Positions 43,170 through 54,694 of a stretch of DNA of 64,000 nt are shown here, piece after piece. How positions within the stretch are numbered: the first letter of the stretch is position 1; every line of letters begins with the position of its first letter. Source of the stretch: Sphingomonas arenae (GTDB taxonomy: Bacteria > Pseudomonadota > Alphaproteobacteria > Sphingomonadales > Sphingomonadaceae); contig NZ_JAFFJU010000004.1 in assembly GCF_016924655.1 (NCBI RefSeq), positions 124,001-188,000 of the forward strand. The letters are read 5' to 3'. The notes below the pieces were generated by a model. That model saw nothing but the letters and a program-made list of their open reading frames with translations. It did no database searches and was not told the origin of the DNA. Both the position numbers and the translations under genes were made by a program.

Positions 43170-43637
43170 ATGAGCCTGGAGAGTGTCCGGACATTCCTGG
43201 CGGCGTGTGCGCCCGACCTCCGGATCATCGAGGCTCACGCAAGTACAGCGACGGTCGCGGACGCCGCGATAGCACTAAACGTGGAACCGGGCCGCATTGC
43301 CAAGACGCTGAGCATCAGGGTGAAGGAAACGATCCTGCTGCTCGTCACTCGCGGCGACGCGCGGCTGGACAATGGGAAGTGCAAGATGGCTTTGGGAGGA
43401 CGCCCCCGCATGCTGGGCGCGGAGGAGACGCTGGAGGCGACGGGGCATCCGGTTGGAGGAGTTTGCCCGTTCGGCCTCACGTTGCCCCTTCCCATCTACT
43501 GCGATGTCAGCCTTCGCGCCTTTGACCAGGTCTATCCCGCGGCAGGTTCACGCAACGCCTCCGTCGAAATCACTCCGACGCGGCTGGCGGAACTCGTCGG
43601 TGCCCACTGGGTGGATGTCTGTACCGTTCCCGGCTGA
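43170..43637 (+). CDS. YbaK/EbsC-family aminoacyl-tRNA deacylase
   Basis: A 155-aa protein of the YbaK/ProX fold: AKTLSIRVKETILLLVTRGD, the lysine in GKCKMALGG and the GHPVGGVCPFGL loop. These proteins hydrolyse mischarged tRNAs such as Cys- or Ala-tRNA(Pro). The specific substrate cannot be read off. Convergent with the PH-domain protein; stops abut. Confidence 0.9.
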   Translation: MSLESVRTFLAACAPDLRIIEAHASTATVADAAIALNVEPGRIAKTLSIRVKETILLLVTRGDARLDNGKCKMALGGRPRMLGAEETLEATGHPVGGVCPFGLTLPLPIYCDVSLRAFDQVYPAAGSRNASVEITPTRLAELVGAHWVDVCTVPG

Positions 43638-44003
43638 TCAGCGCCGCAGGACTCCCTTGGCGAGGATGCGCTGGATTTCCGTCAGGTTGCTGCCCCGGCC
43701 GATCTTGATCTCGAGCGGTTCATGGGTCCCGGCGAGCCACAGGTGCATGTCTGCATCCAGGTCGAAGGTGCCCGCCGTCTCAAGGCTGAAGCGAGTGATG
43801 GATCGGAATGGGATCGACTGGATCGCTACCTTCTTGCCGGTCAGGCCCTGCACGTTGACCAGGCACAGCCGCTCGCTTGTCAGAAACGCGATGTCCCGCA
43901 CCGTACGGAATGCCGCCATGACCTGCTCCCCGTCGAGCAGCAGCGCGCGGTAGCGCTTCTCAATCTCGGAGGTACCGATTTCCGTGGCGGCGAACAGGCC
44001 CAT
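43638..44003 (-). CDS. Bacterial PH-like domain protein
   Basis: A 121-aa protein with a PH-domain pattern (FRTVRDIAFLTSERLCLVNV, IPFRSITRFSLET, LEIKIGRGSNLTEIQRIL). No signal or membrane helix. Role unknown. It follows pntAa by 3 bp on the same strand and is the last gene before the orientation changes. Confidence 0.8.
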   Translation of the reverse strand: MGLFAATEIGTSEIEKRYRALLLDGEQVMAAFRTVRDIAFLTSERLCLVNVQGLTGKKVAIQSIPFRSITRFSLETAGTFDLDADMHLWLAGTHEPLEIKIGRGSNLTEIQRILAKGVLRR

Positions 44004-44006
44004 CGC

Positions 44007-45134
44007 TCAGCCTTTGAGGCGCTCGGAGACGATGGAACCACCGCAGGTCAGGCGAACCGCTTGAACGATTTCGTCGTCGTCCGGGAAGACGGGGCGGCCC
44101 TTATCCGCGTCCCAGAAGGCAGCAAGGAAGTTGTAGAGGTTGCGGCTGAACAATGCGGAGGCGTCCGCCGCAAGGCCGCGTGCCAGATTGGACGCGCCGA
44201 GGATCGTCACCCCGTGCCGCTGGACCTGCTCTCCAGCGATCGTTCCTTCCACGTTGCCGCCGGCGTCCGCGGCCAGATCGACCACCACGCTCCCCGCCCG
44301 CATGCTGGCAAGCTGTGCGTCGGAGATCAGGCGTGGAGCTGGACGCCCTGGGATCAGGGCCGTGGTGATGACGATATCCTGCTTGGCGATGTGCGCGGAC
44401 ACGAGCTCCGCCTGAGCCCGCTGGTATTCCTCGGAGGTTTCCGAGGCGTAGCCGCCCTGCCCCTCGCCTTCGATACCCGCGACGTTCTCAACGAAAATGG
44501 GCTTGGCGCCCAGTGAGAGGATCTGCTCACGGGTTGCGGAGCGGACGTCGGTGGCGCTGACCTGTGCTCCCAACCGTCGGGCCGTCGCAATGGCCTGCAG
44601 TCCGGCCACTCCAACCCCCATCACGAACACCCGCGCCGCGCTGACGGTACCCGCCGCGGTCATCATCATTGGGAATGCACGGCCATACACCGCGGCCGCG
44701 TCGATGACCGCCTTGTACCCGGCAAGGTTGGACTGGCTCGACAGGATATCCATGGACTGCGCCCGCGTGATCCGGGGCATCCATTCCATGGCGAGCGCCT
44801 CGTAGCCGGCCTGAGCATAATCGGCGACGGCATCGCCGCGGCGGACAGGATCGAGGGCTCCGATCAGCAGTGCCCCAGACTTCAGCCCGTGCAGATTCGA
44901 GGCTTGCGGTCCGGAGATGCACAGGATCGCGTCTGCACCCGCCAGCACCGTTTCGCGGGACCCGACCTTGGCACCAACGGAAAGATACTCTTCGTCCGCA
45001 ACCCCAGCCTGCAGACCCGCGCCCGACTCCACGACAACCGTGGCCCCAAGCGTGCTGAATTTCTTCACGGTTTCCGGAATGGCAGCTACCCGGGTCTCGC
45101 CGGGCGCCGTCTCCTTCAGGATACCGATCTGCAA
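44007..45134 (-). CDS. pntAa: NAD(P) transhydrogenase alpha-1 subunit
   Basis: A 375-aa NAD(H)-binding subunit related to alanine dehydrogenase: start QIGILKETAPGETRVA, GYKAVIDAAAVYGRAFPMMM, nucleotide loop VMGVGVAGLQAIATA and LIPGRPAPRLI. It ends where the membrane part would begin in the fused enterobacterial chain. The start is a TTG at 45134, the only in-frame option before a stop, 9 bp after the oxidase subunit IV gene. pntAb and pntB lie 4 kb downstream, beyond oppositely oriented genes. Confidence 0.95.
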   Translation of the reverse strand: MQIGILKETAPGETRVAAIPETVKKFSTLGATVVVESGAGLQAGVADEEYLSVGAKVGSRETVLAGADAILCISGPQASNLHGLKSGALLIGALDPVRRGDAVADYAQAGYEALAMEWMPRITRAQSMDILSSQSNLAGYKAVIDAAAVYGRAFPMMMTAAGTVSAARVFVMGVGVAGLQAIATARRLGAQVSATDVRSATREQILSLGAKPIFVENVAGIEGEGQGGYASETSEEYQRAQAELVSAHIAKQDIVITTALIPGRPAPRLISDAQLASMRAGSVVVDLAADAGGNVEGTIAGEQVQRHGVTILGASNLARGLAADASALFSRNLYNFLAAFWDADKGRPVFPDDDEIVQAVRLTCGGSIVSERLKG

Positions 45135-45143
45135 CGGTAAGCT

Positions 45144-45296
45144 TTAATTGCTGATGATGATCAGCACGAGCAAGCCGACGATCAGCGCTGCAACCGCGCC
45201 CCACTTCAGCAACGCGATCATGCGCTCGTAATCGCGGGCGTGGGACTTGAAGTCCACTGGTCCGCCGTCGTTGTTGTTGACCTGATTGCCGGCCAT
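45144..45296 (-). CDS. aa3-type cytochrome c oxidase subunit IV
   Basis: A 50-aa protein: polar N-terminus MAGNQVNNNDGGPVDFKSHA and one C-terminal membrane helix (ALLKWGAVAALIVGLLVLII). This matches the tiny bacterial aa3 oxidase subunit IV commonly found just before pntAa in alphaproteobacteria. The ATG at 45296 is used; a longer open frame upstream has no similarity. Confidence 0.85.
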   Translation of the reverse strand: MAGNQVNNNDGGPVDFKSHARDYERMIALLKWGAVAALIVGLLVLIIISN

Positions 45297-45402
45297 GAGG
45301 CTCCCCTGAGGCGTTGTCGTTTGATGCCTCATAACAAGCAAGTGCAGCCTACCCAAGTCCCGCTTTAAGACAGAATTTACCCGCCGCGCGCTACAAGGCG
45401 CC

Positions 45403-46839
45403 ATGCGCGCCGATACGGTCAAGTTCCTGCTGCTCATCGACGCCGATCCGGGCGAGCGGCGGATCGTGTCCTCGACGGCCTCAAGAGCGGGATGGAGCAC
45501 CATCGGTGCGCCCAGCCTGACCGATGCGGTCGAACTGCTGGCCGGCCCCAACGGCCACGAGATCAAGGCGGTGCTGATCGGCGCGTGGGACAGCAGCAAG
45601 GGCCCGGCGATCGTGCGGAGCCTTCGGTCCAATCGCCCCGGGCTCCCGATCATCGTTCTGGCTGACGGCGGCTCGGTCGGCCATGCGGTCGAGGCGATGC
45701 GCGCCGGGGCCACGGACTTCCTAGCCAAGCCGGTGGCTTCGGAGCGGCTGGTGGAAGCGCTGGCGGTGAATGGCGATCGGCGCCGAGCGTCCGGTGAGCT
45801 TGCTCCTCTCAGTGAGAAGCTGGCGCCCAACCTGGCATTGGAGGAATTGATCGGCGCCGCTCCGGAGTTCCGCGCGGCGCTGGCCGTGGCCGCCAAGGCT
45901 GCCCGCAGCCGGCTGCCGATGCTCATCGTTGGCGAGGCAGGCACCGGCAAGGAAACCATGGCACGGGCCATCCATGCGGCTTCGCCACGAGCCCGGGGAC
46001 CGCTGCTGCAGGTCGACTGCAAGGCCGTGGCAGCGAACATCATCGACAGCGAGCTTTTTGGTCATGTGGCGGGCGCATTTGCCGGCGCATTTGCCGAGCG
46101 GGTCGGCAAGATGGTCGAAGCCGATGGCGGCACGCTGCTCCTCGACGAGGTCAACTTCCTTCCCAAGCCGACTCAGGAGGCCCTCGATCGGGTTCTCGCT
46201 ACCGGTGAGGTCCGGCCGGTCGGGTGCAACGGCAGCAACTCGGTCGACGTGCGCGTCATCGCGACGTCATCGCAGCCGCTTCCATCCGATTTTCATTCGG
46301 GTCTAAGCGAGCGTCTTGCCGCGACCACCGTCACTCTCCCTTCCTTGCGCGAGCGCAGCAGCGATATTCCCGCCCTTGCGCGCCATCTTCTCGCCCGCAT
46401 CGCAGGGCAGCCAGGTATCCGTCCCCTCTCGATCGGCAACGATGCGTTGTCCGTGCTGATGCGGTACGGCTGGCCAGGAAACGTGCGCCAGCTTTCGAAC
46501 GTGCTGTTCCGCGCGGCCCTGCAATGTCAGGGTTCGGCGCTCACGGCGGAAGACTTCCCGCACATTGCGATTCAGTCCCGCTTCAGCCAGCGGGCGGAGG
46601 ATTTCGCGCCGGAGATCAGCAAAGCGTCAAGCGACGCTGCGCTCGCCGGCTCTCCTTCCATCACGCTGTTCGACTCCGAAGGCCACCTCCGCCCGCTCGA
46701 TCAGATCGAAGGAGATGTGATTCGGCTGGCCATCGGTCATTATCGCGGGAAGATGACGGAGGTCGCCCGCCGCCTGGGTATTGGCCGGTCGACCTTGTAC
46801 CGGAAGCTAGCGGAACTCGGCATCGACAACGGTCACTGA
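45403..46839 (+). CDS. NtrC-like regulator with degenerate receiver and altered GAFTGA loop
   Basis: A 478-aa protein: a receiver-like domain (1-120), an AAA+ domain with Walker A GEAGTGKETMARAIH, Walker B GGTLLLDEVNF and arginine-finger LPSLRERSSDIP, and a Fis-type helix-turn-helix (VARRLGIGRSTLYRKL). The phosphoacceptor Asp is replaced (VLIGAWDSSKG in place of LLDxxMPxxxG). The sigma-54 contact loop reads GAFAGA, not GAFTGA. Both changes suggest phosphorylation-independent and perhaps sigma-54-independent action. It is divergent from the pntAa operon. Confidence 0.9.
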   Translation: MRADTVKFLLLIDADPGERRIVSSTASRAGWSTIGAPSLTDAVELLAGPNGHEIKAVLIGAWDSSKGPAIVRSLRSNRPGLPIIVLADGGSVGHAVEAMRAGATDFLAKPVASERLVEALAVNGDRRRASGELAPLSEKLAPNLALEELIGAAPEFRAALAVAAKAARSRLPMLIVGEAGTGKETMARAIHAASPRARGPLLQVDCKAVAANIIDSELFGHVAGAFAGAFAERVGKMVEADGGTLLLDEVNFLPKPTQEALDRVLATGEVRPVGCNGSNSVDVRVIATSSQPLPSDFHSGLSERLAATTVTLPSLRERSSDIPALARHLLARIAGQPGIRPLSIGNDALSVLMRYGWPGNVRQLSNVLFRAALQCQGSALTAEDFPHIAIQSRFSQRAEDFAPEISKASSDAALAGSPSITLFDSEGHLRPLDQIEGDVIRLAIGHYRGKMTEVARRLGIGRSTLYRKLAELGIDNGH

Positions 46840-46858
46840 GCGAAGCAATGGTTCAAGG

Positions 46859-47614
46859 ATGGACCGCATTCTTGTCCTGCTTGTTCTGTCCCTAGTTTCT
46901 TGCAGCGACCCGCAGACGGCGGACAGCGGTGTCAGGAGCCCGCCTTCACCGTGTCGAAGCGAGCTTTTCGAGGGCAGCCGCCTTACGCTCTGCGCGAGAA
47001 AGGACGCGATCCTAGAAATCCACTCCGCTCCCGCCAGTGGCGCACCTTACCGGTCATTTGCGGCGCTCGAACAAGCACTTGGCAGCCGCTCTTCGAACGT
47101 CCTCTTCGCCATGAATGCGGGAATGTTCGATGATGAGGGCCGGCCGATTGGCCTGGTGATCGAACAAGGACGCGAGTTGAAGGCGATCAACCGACGGCGG
47201 GGGCGGGGGAACTTCCACCTGCTGCCAAACGGGGTCTTTCTGGTTGGCAAGAACGGGATTGCCGCTGTCGTGGAAACCGGCAAGCTTCGCGATGTCCGGG
47301 ATGTCGCCTTCGCTAGCCAGTCCGGACCCATGCTGCTCATGAACGGCAAGCTCCATCCTAGCTTCGTTCCGGACGGAGAGAGCCGGCACTATCGCAATGG
47401 TGTTGGTATCGCGGCGGACGGCACCCCCGCTTTCGTCATCAGCGAAGAGCCAGTGTCATTCGGCAAGATCGCCCGTTATTTCCGCGACCGGCTTGGCGCA
47501 CGGGAGGCGCTCTACTTCGACGGCGCAGTGAGTTCACTTTGGGACCCACGGAACGGCCGGCGCGACAACCATGCAGAGCTTGGCCCAATGGTGGTCGCCT
47601 TTCGCAGGCGCTAA
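46859..47614 (+). CDS. Phosphodiester glycosidase (NAGPA/DUF2233) lipoprotein
   Basis: A 251-aa protein with a lipobox LVSC near residue 15 and the family motifs AMNAGMFDDEGRPIGLVIE, FHLLPNGVFLV, SQSGPMLL, NGVGI and YFDGAVSSLW. The domain is that of the mammalian uncovering enzyme that removes GlcNAc from phosphodiesters; bacterial members act in the envelope on unknown glycoconjugates. 20 bp after the regulator gene, so possibly co-transcribed. Confidence 0.87.
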   Translation: MDRILVLLVLSLVSCSDPQTADSGVRSPPSPCRSELFEGSRLTLCARKDAILEIHSAPASGAPYRSFAALEQALGSRSSNVLFAMNAGMFDDEGRPIGLVIEQGRELKAINRRRGRGNFHLLPNGVFLVGKNGIAAVVETGKLRDVRDVAFASQSGPMLLMNGKLHPSFVPDGESRHYRNGVGIAADGTPAFVISEEPVSFGKIARYFRDRLGAREALYFDGAVSSLWDPRNGRRDNHAELGPMVVAFRRR

Positions 47615-47623
47615 AGCGGATCC

Positions 47624-48360
47624 ATGCATTTCTCCGGCACCTCCACCCTTATCACCGGCGCCGCCTCAGGCATTGGGCTTGCGACCGCCCGCCACTTGGC
47701 TGAACATGGCGCGGGGCGGCTCATCCTGGTTGATCGGGGCGCTCGGGCGCTGGACGCTATTGATCTGCCTTGTGAGACGCTTCGGGTAGATGGCGACGTT
47801 GGCGATCCCGGGTTGTGGGCGAAGCTGCCACTGCGCGAGCTCGATCACGCAGTCGTGAACGCTGGAGTTGCGGGAGTCGGACCAGTCTCCGAAATGCCCT
47901 TCGAGGGATGGCGGCGGGTCCTTTCGACCAATCTCGACGGCGCGTTCCTCAGCCTGCAGGCGAGTCTCCGGGCGATGCGGCACGGCGGCTCCGTCGTGTG
48001 TGTCGCGTCAGCAGCCGGCTTCAAGGCCGAGAAAGGCATCGGGGCCTATGCCGCGTCGAAAGCCGGACTGATCCAACTTGCCCGCGTGGCGGCAAAGGAG
48101 GTCGCGGAGCGGAAGATTCGGGTCAACGCCATAGCGCCAGGAGGTGTGGAAACCTCGATCTGGGAAAGCGAAGAGTTCCAGCACCGCAGCTCCGAGATCG
48201 GCCGGGAAGCCGCCTTCGCCGAGATCGCGAGCATGGGAACTCCCCTCGGCCGATTCGCTAAACCGGAAGAGATCGCTGCGCAGATTGCCTTTTTGCTCTC
48301 GAACGAAACGGCCGGGACCATGACCGGGTCCGTCCTCCTCAGCGACGGCGGTTATCTGCT

Positions 48361-48364
<4 letters not shown>
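47624..48364 (+). CDS. Short-chain dehydrogenase/reductase
   Basis: A 246-aa classical SDR: cofactor loop TGAASGIGLATARHL, NAGVAG, the catalytic Ser-Tyr-Lys in SAAGFKAEKGIGAYAASKAG, and a C-terminal GSVLLSDGGYLL. Asp after the second strand (LVDRGARAL) suggests NAD(H). Substrate unknown. Convergent with folP, overlapping by 4 nt. Confidence 0.9.
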
Positions 48365-50766
<2,402 letters not shown>

Positions 50767-50784
50767 GCATCGTGGAGTTCGTGT

Positions 50785-51414
50785 TCATTCCGCCGCGAAC
50801 AGGGTCGGCTGGGTCGCGGCGGCAATGACTTCGCGGACCAGGCCGAAGCTCCGGCGGTGAAGCGGGGTCGGTCCAAGCTCCCTCAGCGCCCTCCGGTGAT
50901 CGGGCGTCGGATAGCCGCGGTTCGACTCCCACCCGTACCCGGGATGAGTCTCCGCATATTGCGCCATCATCCGGTCCCGCGTGACCTTGGCGACAATCGA
51001 AGCTGCAGCAATCGACCGGCACTTGGCGTCCCCCGCGACGATCGCAACCGAGGGCCGCTCCCACTTGGGACAGCGGTTCCCATCGACCAGCACCATGGCG
51101 GGCTCGAAGCCCAAGGCCTCCACCGCGCGGATCATCGCCAGCATGCGCGCCCAGTAGATGTTGAGTTGGTCGATCTCCTCAACCGTACAGATACCGACGC
51201 CGCAGCGCGCCTGCTTCATCAACCGGGAGTAGATCGCTTCACGCGTGTCGAGGTCCAGCTTCTTGCTGTCGTCGATCCCACGCGGGAACCGTTCACGGTC
51301 CAGAACGACTGCCGCTGCGACCACGGGGCCGGCCAAGGGCGCGCAGCCGGCTTCGTCGACGCCGGCTAGTGGCATCGGATGGTCACGCTCGAGCTTGAAG
51401 CAGGGCTTCCCCAT
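50785..51414 (-). CDS. rnhB: Ribonuclease HII
   Basis: A 209-aa nuclease with the DEAG active site in VDEAGCAPLAGPVVAAAV, DDSKKLD, VDGN, and the later KVTRDRMM and GYGWESNRGYPT motifs. It removes ribonucleotides from DNA. Start at 51414 or at the internal ATG before PLAGVDEAG (51375). It lies upstream of ccrM on the same strand. Confidence 0.95.
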   Translation of the reverse strand: MGKPCFKLERDHPMPLAGVDEAGCAPLAGPVVAAAVVLDRERFPRGIDDSKKLDLDTREAIYSRLMKQARCGVGICTVEEIDQLNIYWARMLAMIRAVEALGFEPAMVLVDGNRCPKWERPSVAIVAGDAKCRSIAAASIVAKVTRDRMMAQYAETHPGYGWESNRGYPTPDHRRALRELGPTPLHRRSFGLVREVIAAATQPTLFAAE

Positions 51415-51441
51415 GGCCTGCCAAGCTAAAGCGGCTTTGCC

Positions 51442-52632
51442 TTACTCGCCAGTGGGTTGCGGCGCTTTTTCTTCGCGCAGGCGCCACGGTGGGAAGCGGC
51501 GGGCCTCTCCGGCCTTGTAGAGGAAGACGATGTTACCGGCCGGGTCGCGCAGTCGGGCCTCGCGCCACATCCACGGCTGGTTGCGTGGTCCGTGCTCAAA
51601 CGCAATGCCCACCCTGGCGAGCAACTCGACGCGTTCGTCCAAGTCGTCGCACTCGAAGTAGACTGCGGTCGATGGCGCGATCTCCTCCTCGGAGTCGACA
51701 TGCACCGAGAAGGTCGCTCCACCCCAGGTCTCGAAGCGGGCGTAGCCATTGTCGGGACTGTCGACGATCTGCTTCAGGCCCAGCGCACGGTAGAACCGCA
51801 CGGACTTCCCGTAATCCTTGGCGGTTACCGTCGCCTGGTTGAGCCTTGGCCCGTTGCCGACGTCCAGCCGGACCTGCGCATGCCCCAGCGGGCCGGCGCC
51901 CTGCCCCAGACCCGGTGCCTCCAGCAAGGCCATCCGGACGAACTCCCGGCCGCGAGCCACGGAGGTTGCAAGCTCCTTTTCTTCCGCAAGGCCGACGGCG
52001 ATCGCGCTGGCCAAGGTGCAGCCGGTGCCATGAGTGCTGGTGGTCGCAATCCGCTGCCCTTGCCAGCTGGTCATATTGTCTTCTTCGATCAGCGCGTCCG
52101 CGAGCGCCTCCCCCTCCTCATGTCCGCCCTTGATGAGCACGGCGCAGCGATGCTTCCCAACAAGGTGCAGGGCTGCTTCCACGGGATCGTCCTTGCCGGT
52201 CAGGCGGTGCAGTTCCGGCAAGTTGGGAGTGGTGATGGTCGCCAGGTCCATCAGGCGGCCGAACGCGGCGATCGTGGCATCATCGGCGAGCACCGAGCCG
52301 CTCGTCGCGATCATTACGGGATCGAACACGATGGGCACGTCCAGCGCTTCGAGGCGATCCGCGACAAGATTGGCGGTGAAAGCGCTGCCGATCATGCCAA
52401 TCTTGATCGCATCCACACCGAGGTCCTCCACCACGGCATCGATCTGCGCGAGCACCGTTTCGCCCGGTATCGGGTGAACGGCGGTAACGCCTAGCGTGTT
52501 CTGTGCCGTGATCGCGGTGACAGCCGTCATCGCATGCCCGCCGAGCATCGTGACGGTCCGGATGTCAGCCTGGATGCCTGCTCCCCCGCCACTGTCCGAG
52601 CCGGCGATGATCAGGATGCGCGGGATGGTCAT
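51442..52632 (-). CDS. thiD: HMP/HMP-P kinase fused to a VOC (glyoxalase-like) domain
   Basis: A 396-aa fusion. Residues 1-265 are ThiD, with IAGSDSGGGAGIQADIRTV, FDPVMIATSGS and the anion hole STHGTGCTLASAIA; it phosphorylates hydroxymethylpyrimidine phosphate for thiamine synthesis. Residues 268-385 form a VOC domain (TVTAKDYGKSVRFYRALGL, RLRDPAGNIVFLYKAG). The frame is uninterrupted. The C-terminal part resembles antibiotic-resistance or lyase-type VOC proteins, but its ligand is unknown. Confidence 0.92.
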   Translation of the reverse strand: MTIPRILIIAGSDSGGGAGIQADIRTVTMLGGHAMTAVTAITAQNTLGVTAVHPIPGETVLAQIDAVVEDLGVDAIKIGMIGSAFTANLVADRLEALDVPIVFDPVMIATSGSVLADDATIAAFGRLMDLATITTPNLPELHRLTGKDDPVEAALHLVGKHRCAVLIKGGHEEGEALADALIEEDNMTSWQGQRIATTSTHGTGCTLASAIAVGLAEEKELATSVARGREFVRMALLEAPGLGQGAGPLGHAQVRLDVGNGPRLNQATVTAKDYGKSVRFYRALGLKQIVDSPDNGYARFETWGGATFSVHVDSEEEIAPSTAVYFECDDLDERVELLARVGIAFEHGPRNQPWMWREARLRDPAGNIVFLYKAGEARRFPPWRLREEKAPQPTGE

Positions 52633-52667
52633 GCGGTCCTTGTCGGCAGGGCAGGTAAAGAAATCGC

Positions 52668-54005
52668 CTAGGCTGCCGCCTGGACCGCTTCGCAGATGCG
52701 ATCCACCACGGCCTGGACCTGCGCTTCATCGTCCCCTTCCGCCATGACGCGGATCAGCGGCTCGGTCCCGGACTTGCGAATCACGAGCCGCCCCCTGCCG
52801 TTCAGCTCGGACTCCGCCTCCGCAATGCAGCGCTTTACGCTTTCGACTTCGAGCGGTGCACCACCCGAGAAGCGGACGTTCTTGAGCAATTGCGGGACCG
52901 GCTCGAACTGGCTGAGCAACTCGCTTGCGAGTCGCCCTTCGTCCACCAGGGCTGCGAGGATCTGGAGGCCCGCCACGAGGCCATCCCCGGTGGTCGCATG
53001 ATCGGTCAGGATGATGTGACCCGACTGCTCGCCGCCGACGTTACAGCCCTTCTCCCGCATCGCCTCGAGCACGTACCGGTCGCCGACCTTCGTCCGCTCG
53101 AGCCGCAAGCCCGCCTCGTCCAGCTTTCGTTCCAGACCGAGATTGGACATCACAGTCGCGACCACGGCACCGCCGCGCAGTTCACCCTTGCGATGCTGAT
53201 GCATGGCGATCAGCGCCATCAGCTGGTCGCCGTCGATGACCTTCCCGGTCTCGTCCACTACGATCAGCCGGTCCGCGTCGCCATCCAGCGCTAGGCCGAT
53301 ATCCGCCCCGCTGGCTACCACCGTCTCCTGCAGGGTGGAGGGGTGGGTCGAGCCGCAGCCATCGTTGATGTTAAGGCCGTTCGGGGTCACGCCAAGCGGG
53401 ATGACCTCCGCGCCCAGTTCCCACAACGCTTCCGGAGCGACGTGGTAGGCCGCGCCGTTCGCGCAATCGATGACAATCTTCAGCCCGTCGAGCCTGAGCC
53501 GTTCGGGAAAGGTCGATTTGGCGAAGTGAATGTACCGGCCGCGAGCATCGTCGATCCGCTTGGCGCGTCCGATCTTGTCCGGCGCGACGAGTTCCGGGTT
53601 CTTCTCCAGCCGAGCCTCGATCGCCATCTCATCGCGGTCCGACAGCTTGTACCCGTCGGGTCCGAACAGCTTGATGCCGTTGTCGGCGAAGGGATTGTGG
53701 CTGGCCGAGATCATCACGCCTAGGTCCGCACGCATCGAACGGGTCAGCATGGCGACCGCGGGCGTGGGCATCGGGCCGAGCAGGACCACGTCCATCCCGA
53801 CGCTGCAGAAGCCGGCAACCAGCGCCGATTCCATCATGTAGCCGGACAGGCGCGTGTCCTTCCCGATCACGACCCGGTGGCGGTGATCCCCGCGAAGGAA
53901 ATGCGCGCCCGCCGACTGGCCGACCTTGAGTGCTGTCTCGGCGGTCATCGGGGGCGTGTTGGTGAGCCCGCGGATCCCGTCCGTTCCGAAGAATTTCCGT
54001 GCCAT
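52668..54005 (-). CDS. glmM: Phosphoglucosamine mutase
   Basis: A 445-aa phosphohexomutase: FGTDGIRG N-terminus, phosphoserine loop [14 protein letters not shown], metal-binding DGDADR and C-terminal [12 protein letters not shown]. It interconverts glucosamine-6-P and glucosamine-1-P for cell wall and LPS precursors. Located 35 bp after the thiD-VOC start on the same strand. Confidence 0.97.
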   Translation of the reverse strand: MARKFFGTDGIRGLTNTPPMTAETALKVGQSAGAHFLRGDHRHRVVIGKDTRLSGYMMESALVAGFCSVGMDVVLLGPMPTPAVAMLTRSMRADLGVMISASHNPFADNGIKLFGPDGYKLSDRDEMAIEARLEKNPELVAPDKIGRAKRIDDARGRYIHFAKSTFPERLRLDGLKIVIDCANGAAYHVAPEALWELGAEVIPLGVTPNGLNINDGCGSTHPSTLQETVVASGADIGLALDGDADRLIVVDETGKVIDGDQLMALIAMHQHRKGELRGGAVVATVMSNLGLERKLDEAGLRLERTKVGDRYVLEAMREKGCNVGGEQSGHIILTDHATTGDGLVAGLQILAALVDEGRLASELLSQFEPVPQLLKNVRFSGGAPLEVESVKRCIAEAESELNGRGRLVIRKSGTEPLIRVMAEGDDEAQVQAVVDRICEAVQAAA

Positions 54006-54028
54006 ACGACGCCTCTAGCGCGTGGCGG

Positions 54029-54694
54029 TCAGGCGAGCCAGCGCCACAATCCGACCGGCATTGGGTGGGCCCATGTGGCGGCCAGGAACAGGATCGTGCC
54101 GCCGATGAAGGTGAATGCGCCCGGGATGGCGAGCCCGCGCCCGAAGGGCACGAAGCTTGTTCGCTCTTCCCAGCGCGCCCACTCGTCGCCGAGCTGCCGT
54201 TGCTTTTTCCGGTCCTGCCCCGCGGTCCCTCCAAGGGCGAGGACCAGGATGGCGGCCGCGATCGCTACCGCGGAAGGCTCCGGATGCACGCCGATGTGCG
54301 CGATGGCCCATAGCGCAAAGCCCCACATCATCGGATGCCGTGTAATCCGAAAGACGCCCGCCGGCTCCCCGATGGTGACCGGACGCCCGCCAGCATTCAC
54401 CATGGCCGGGTTCTTCCGGAAGGAGCCGACGAACAGGATACTGCCGCTCCACACCAGCAGCGCTGCCGCCCACCATGCCCAGTCCGGAACCGTCCACAGC
54501 GGAGTCTCGGGCCCCGCATTTCGCCGCGCGAGCACCATGGGCACGAAGGTCGCGAGGGCCACGGCAGAGTATGCGGCGCTGAACCCGCGCTCGCCGATCC
54601 GGCGAGCGAGTGGAGCCCGAAGCGGGTGCGACAGCAGCAAGTGGGTGGCGACGAAAGCGGCTGCGAAGAGCGCTACCGTCGCCGCCCCGCTCAC
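54029..54694 (-). CDS. NnrU family membrane protein
   Basis: A 221-aa protein with about six hydrophobic segments and the NnrU/isoprenylcysteine-methyltransferase-like HPMMWGFALWAIAH motif. NnrU was named in denitrifiers but most homologues have no known role. The GTG at 54694 overlaps the upstream amidohydrolase stop as GTGA. Confidence 0.88.
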   Translation of the reverse strand: MSGAATVALFAAAFVATHLLLSHPLRAPLARRIGERGFSAAYSAVALATFVPMVLARRNAGPETPLWTVPDWAWWAAALLVWSGSILFVGSFRKNPAMVNAGGRPVTIGEPAGVFRITRHPMMWGFALWAIAHIGVHPEPSAVAIAAAILVLALGGTAGQDRKKQRQLGDEWARWEERTSFVPFGRGLAIPGAFTFIGGTILFLAATWAHPMPVGLWRWLA

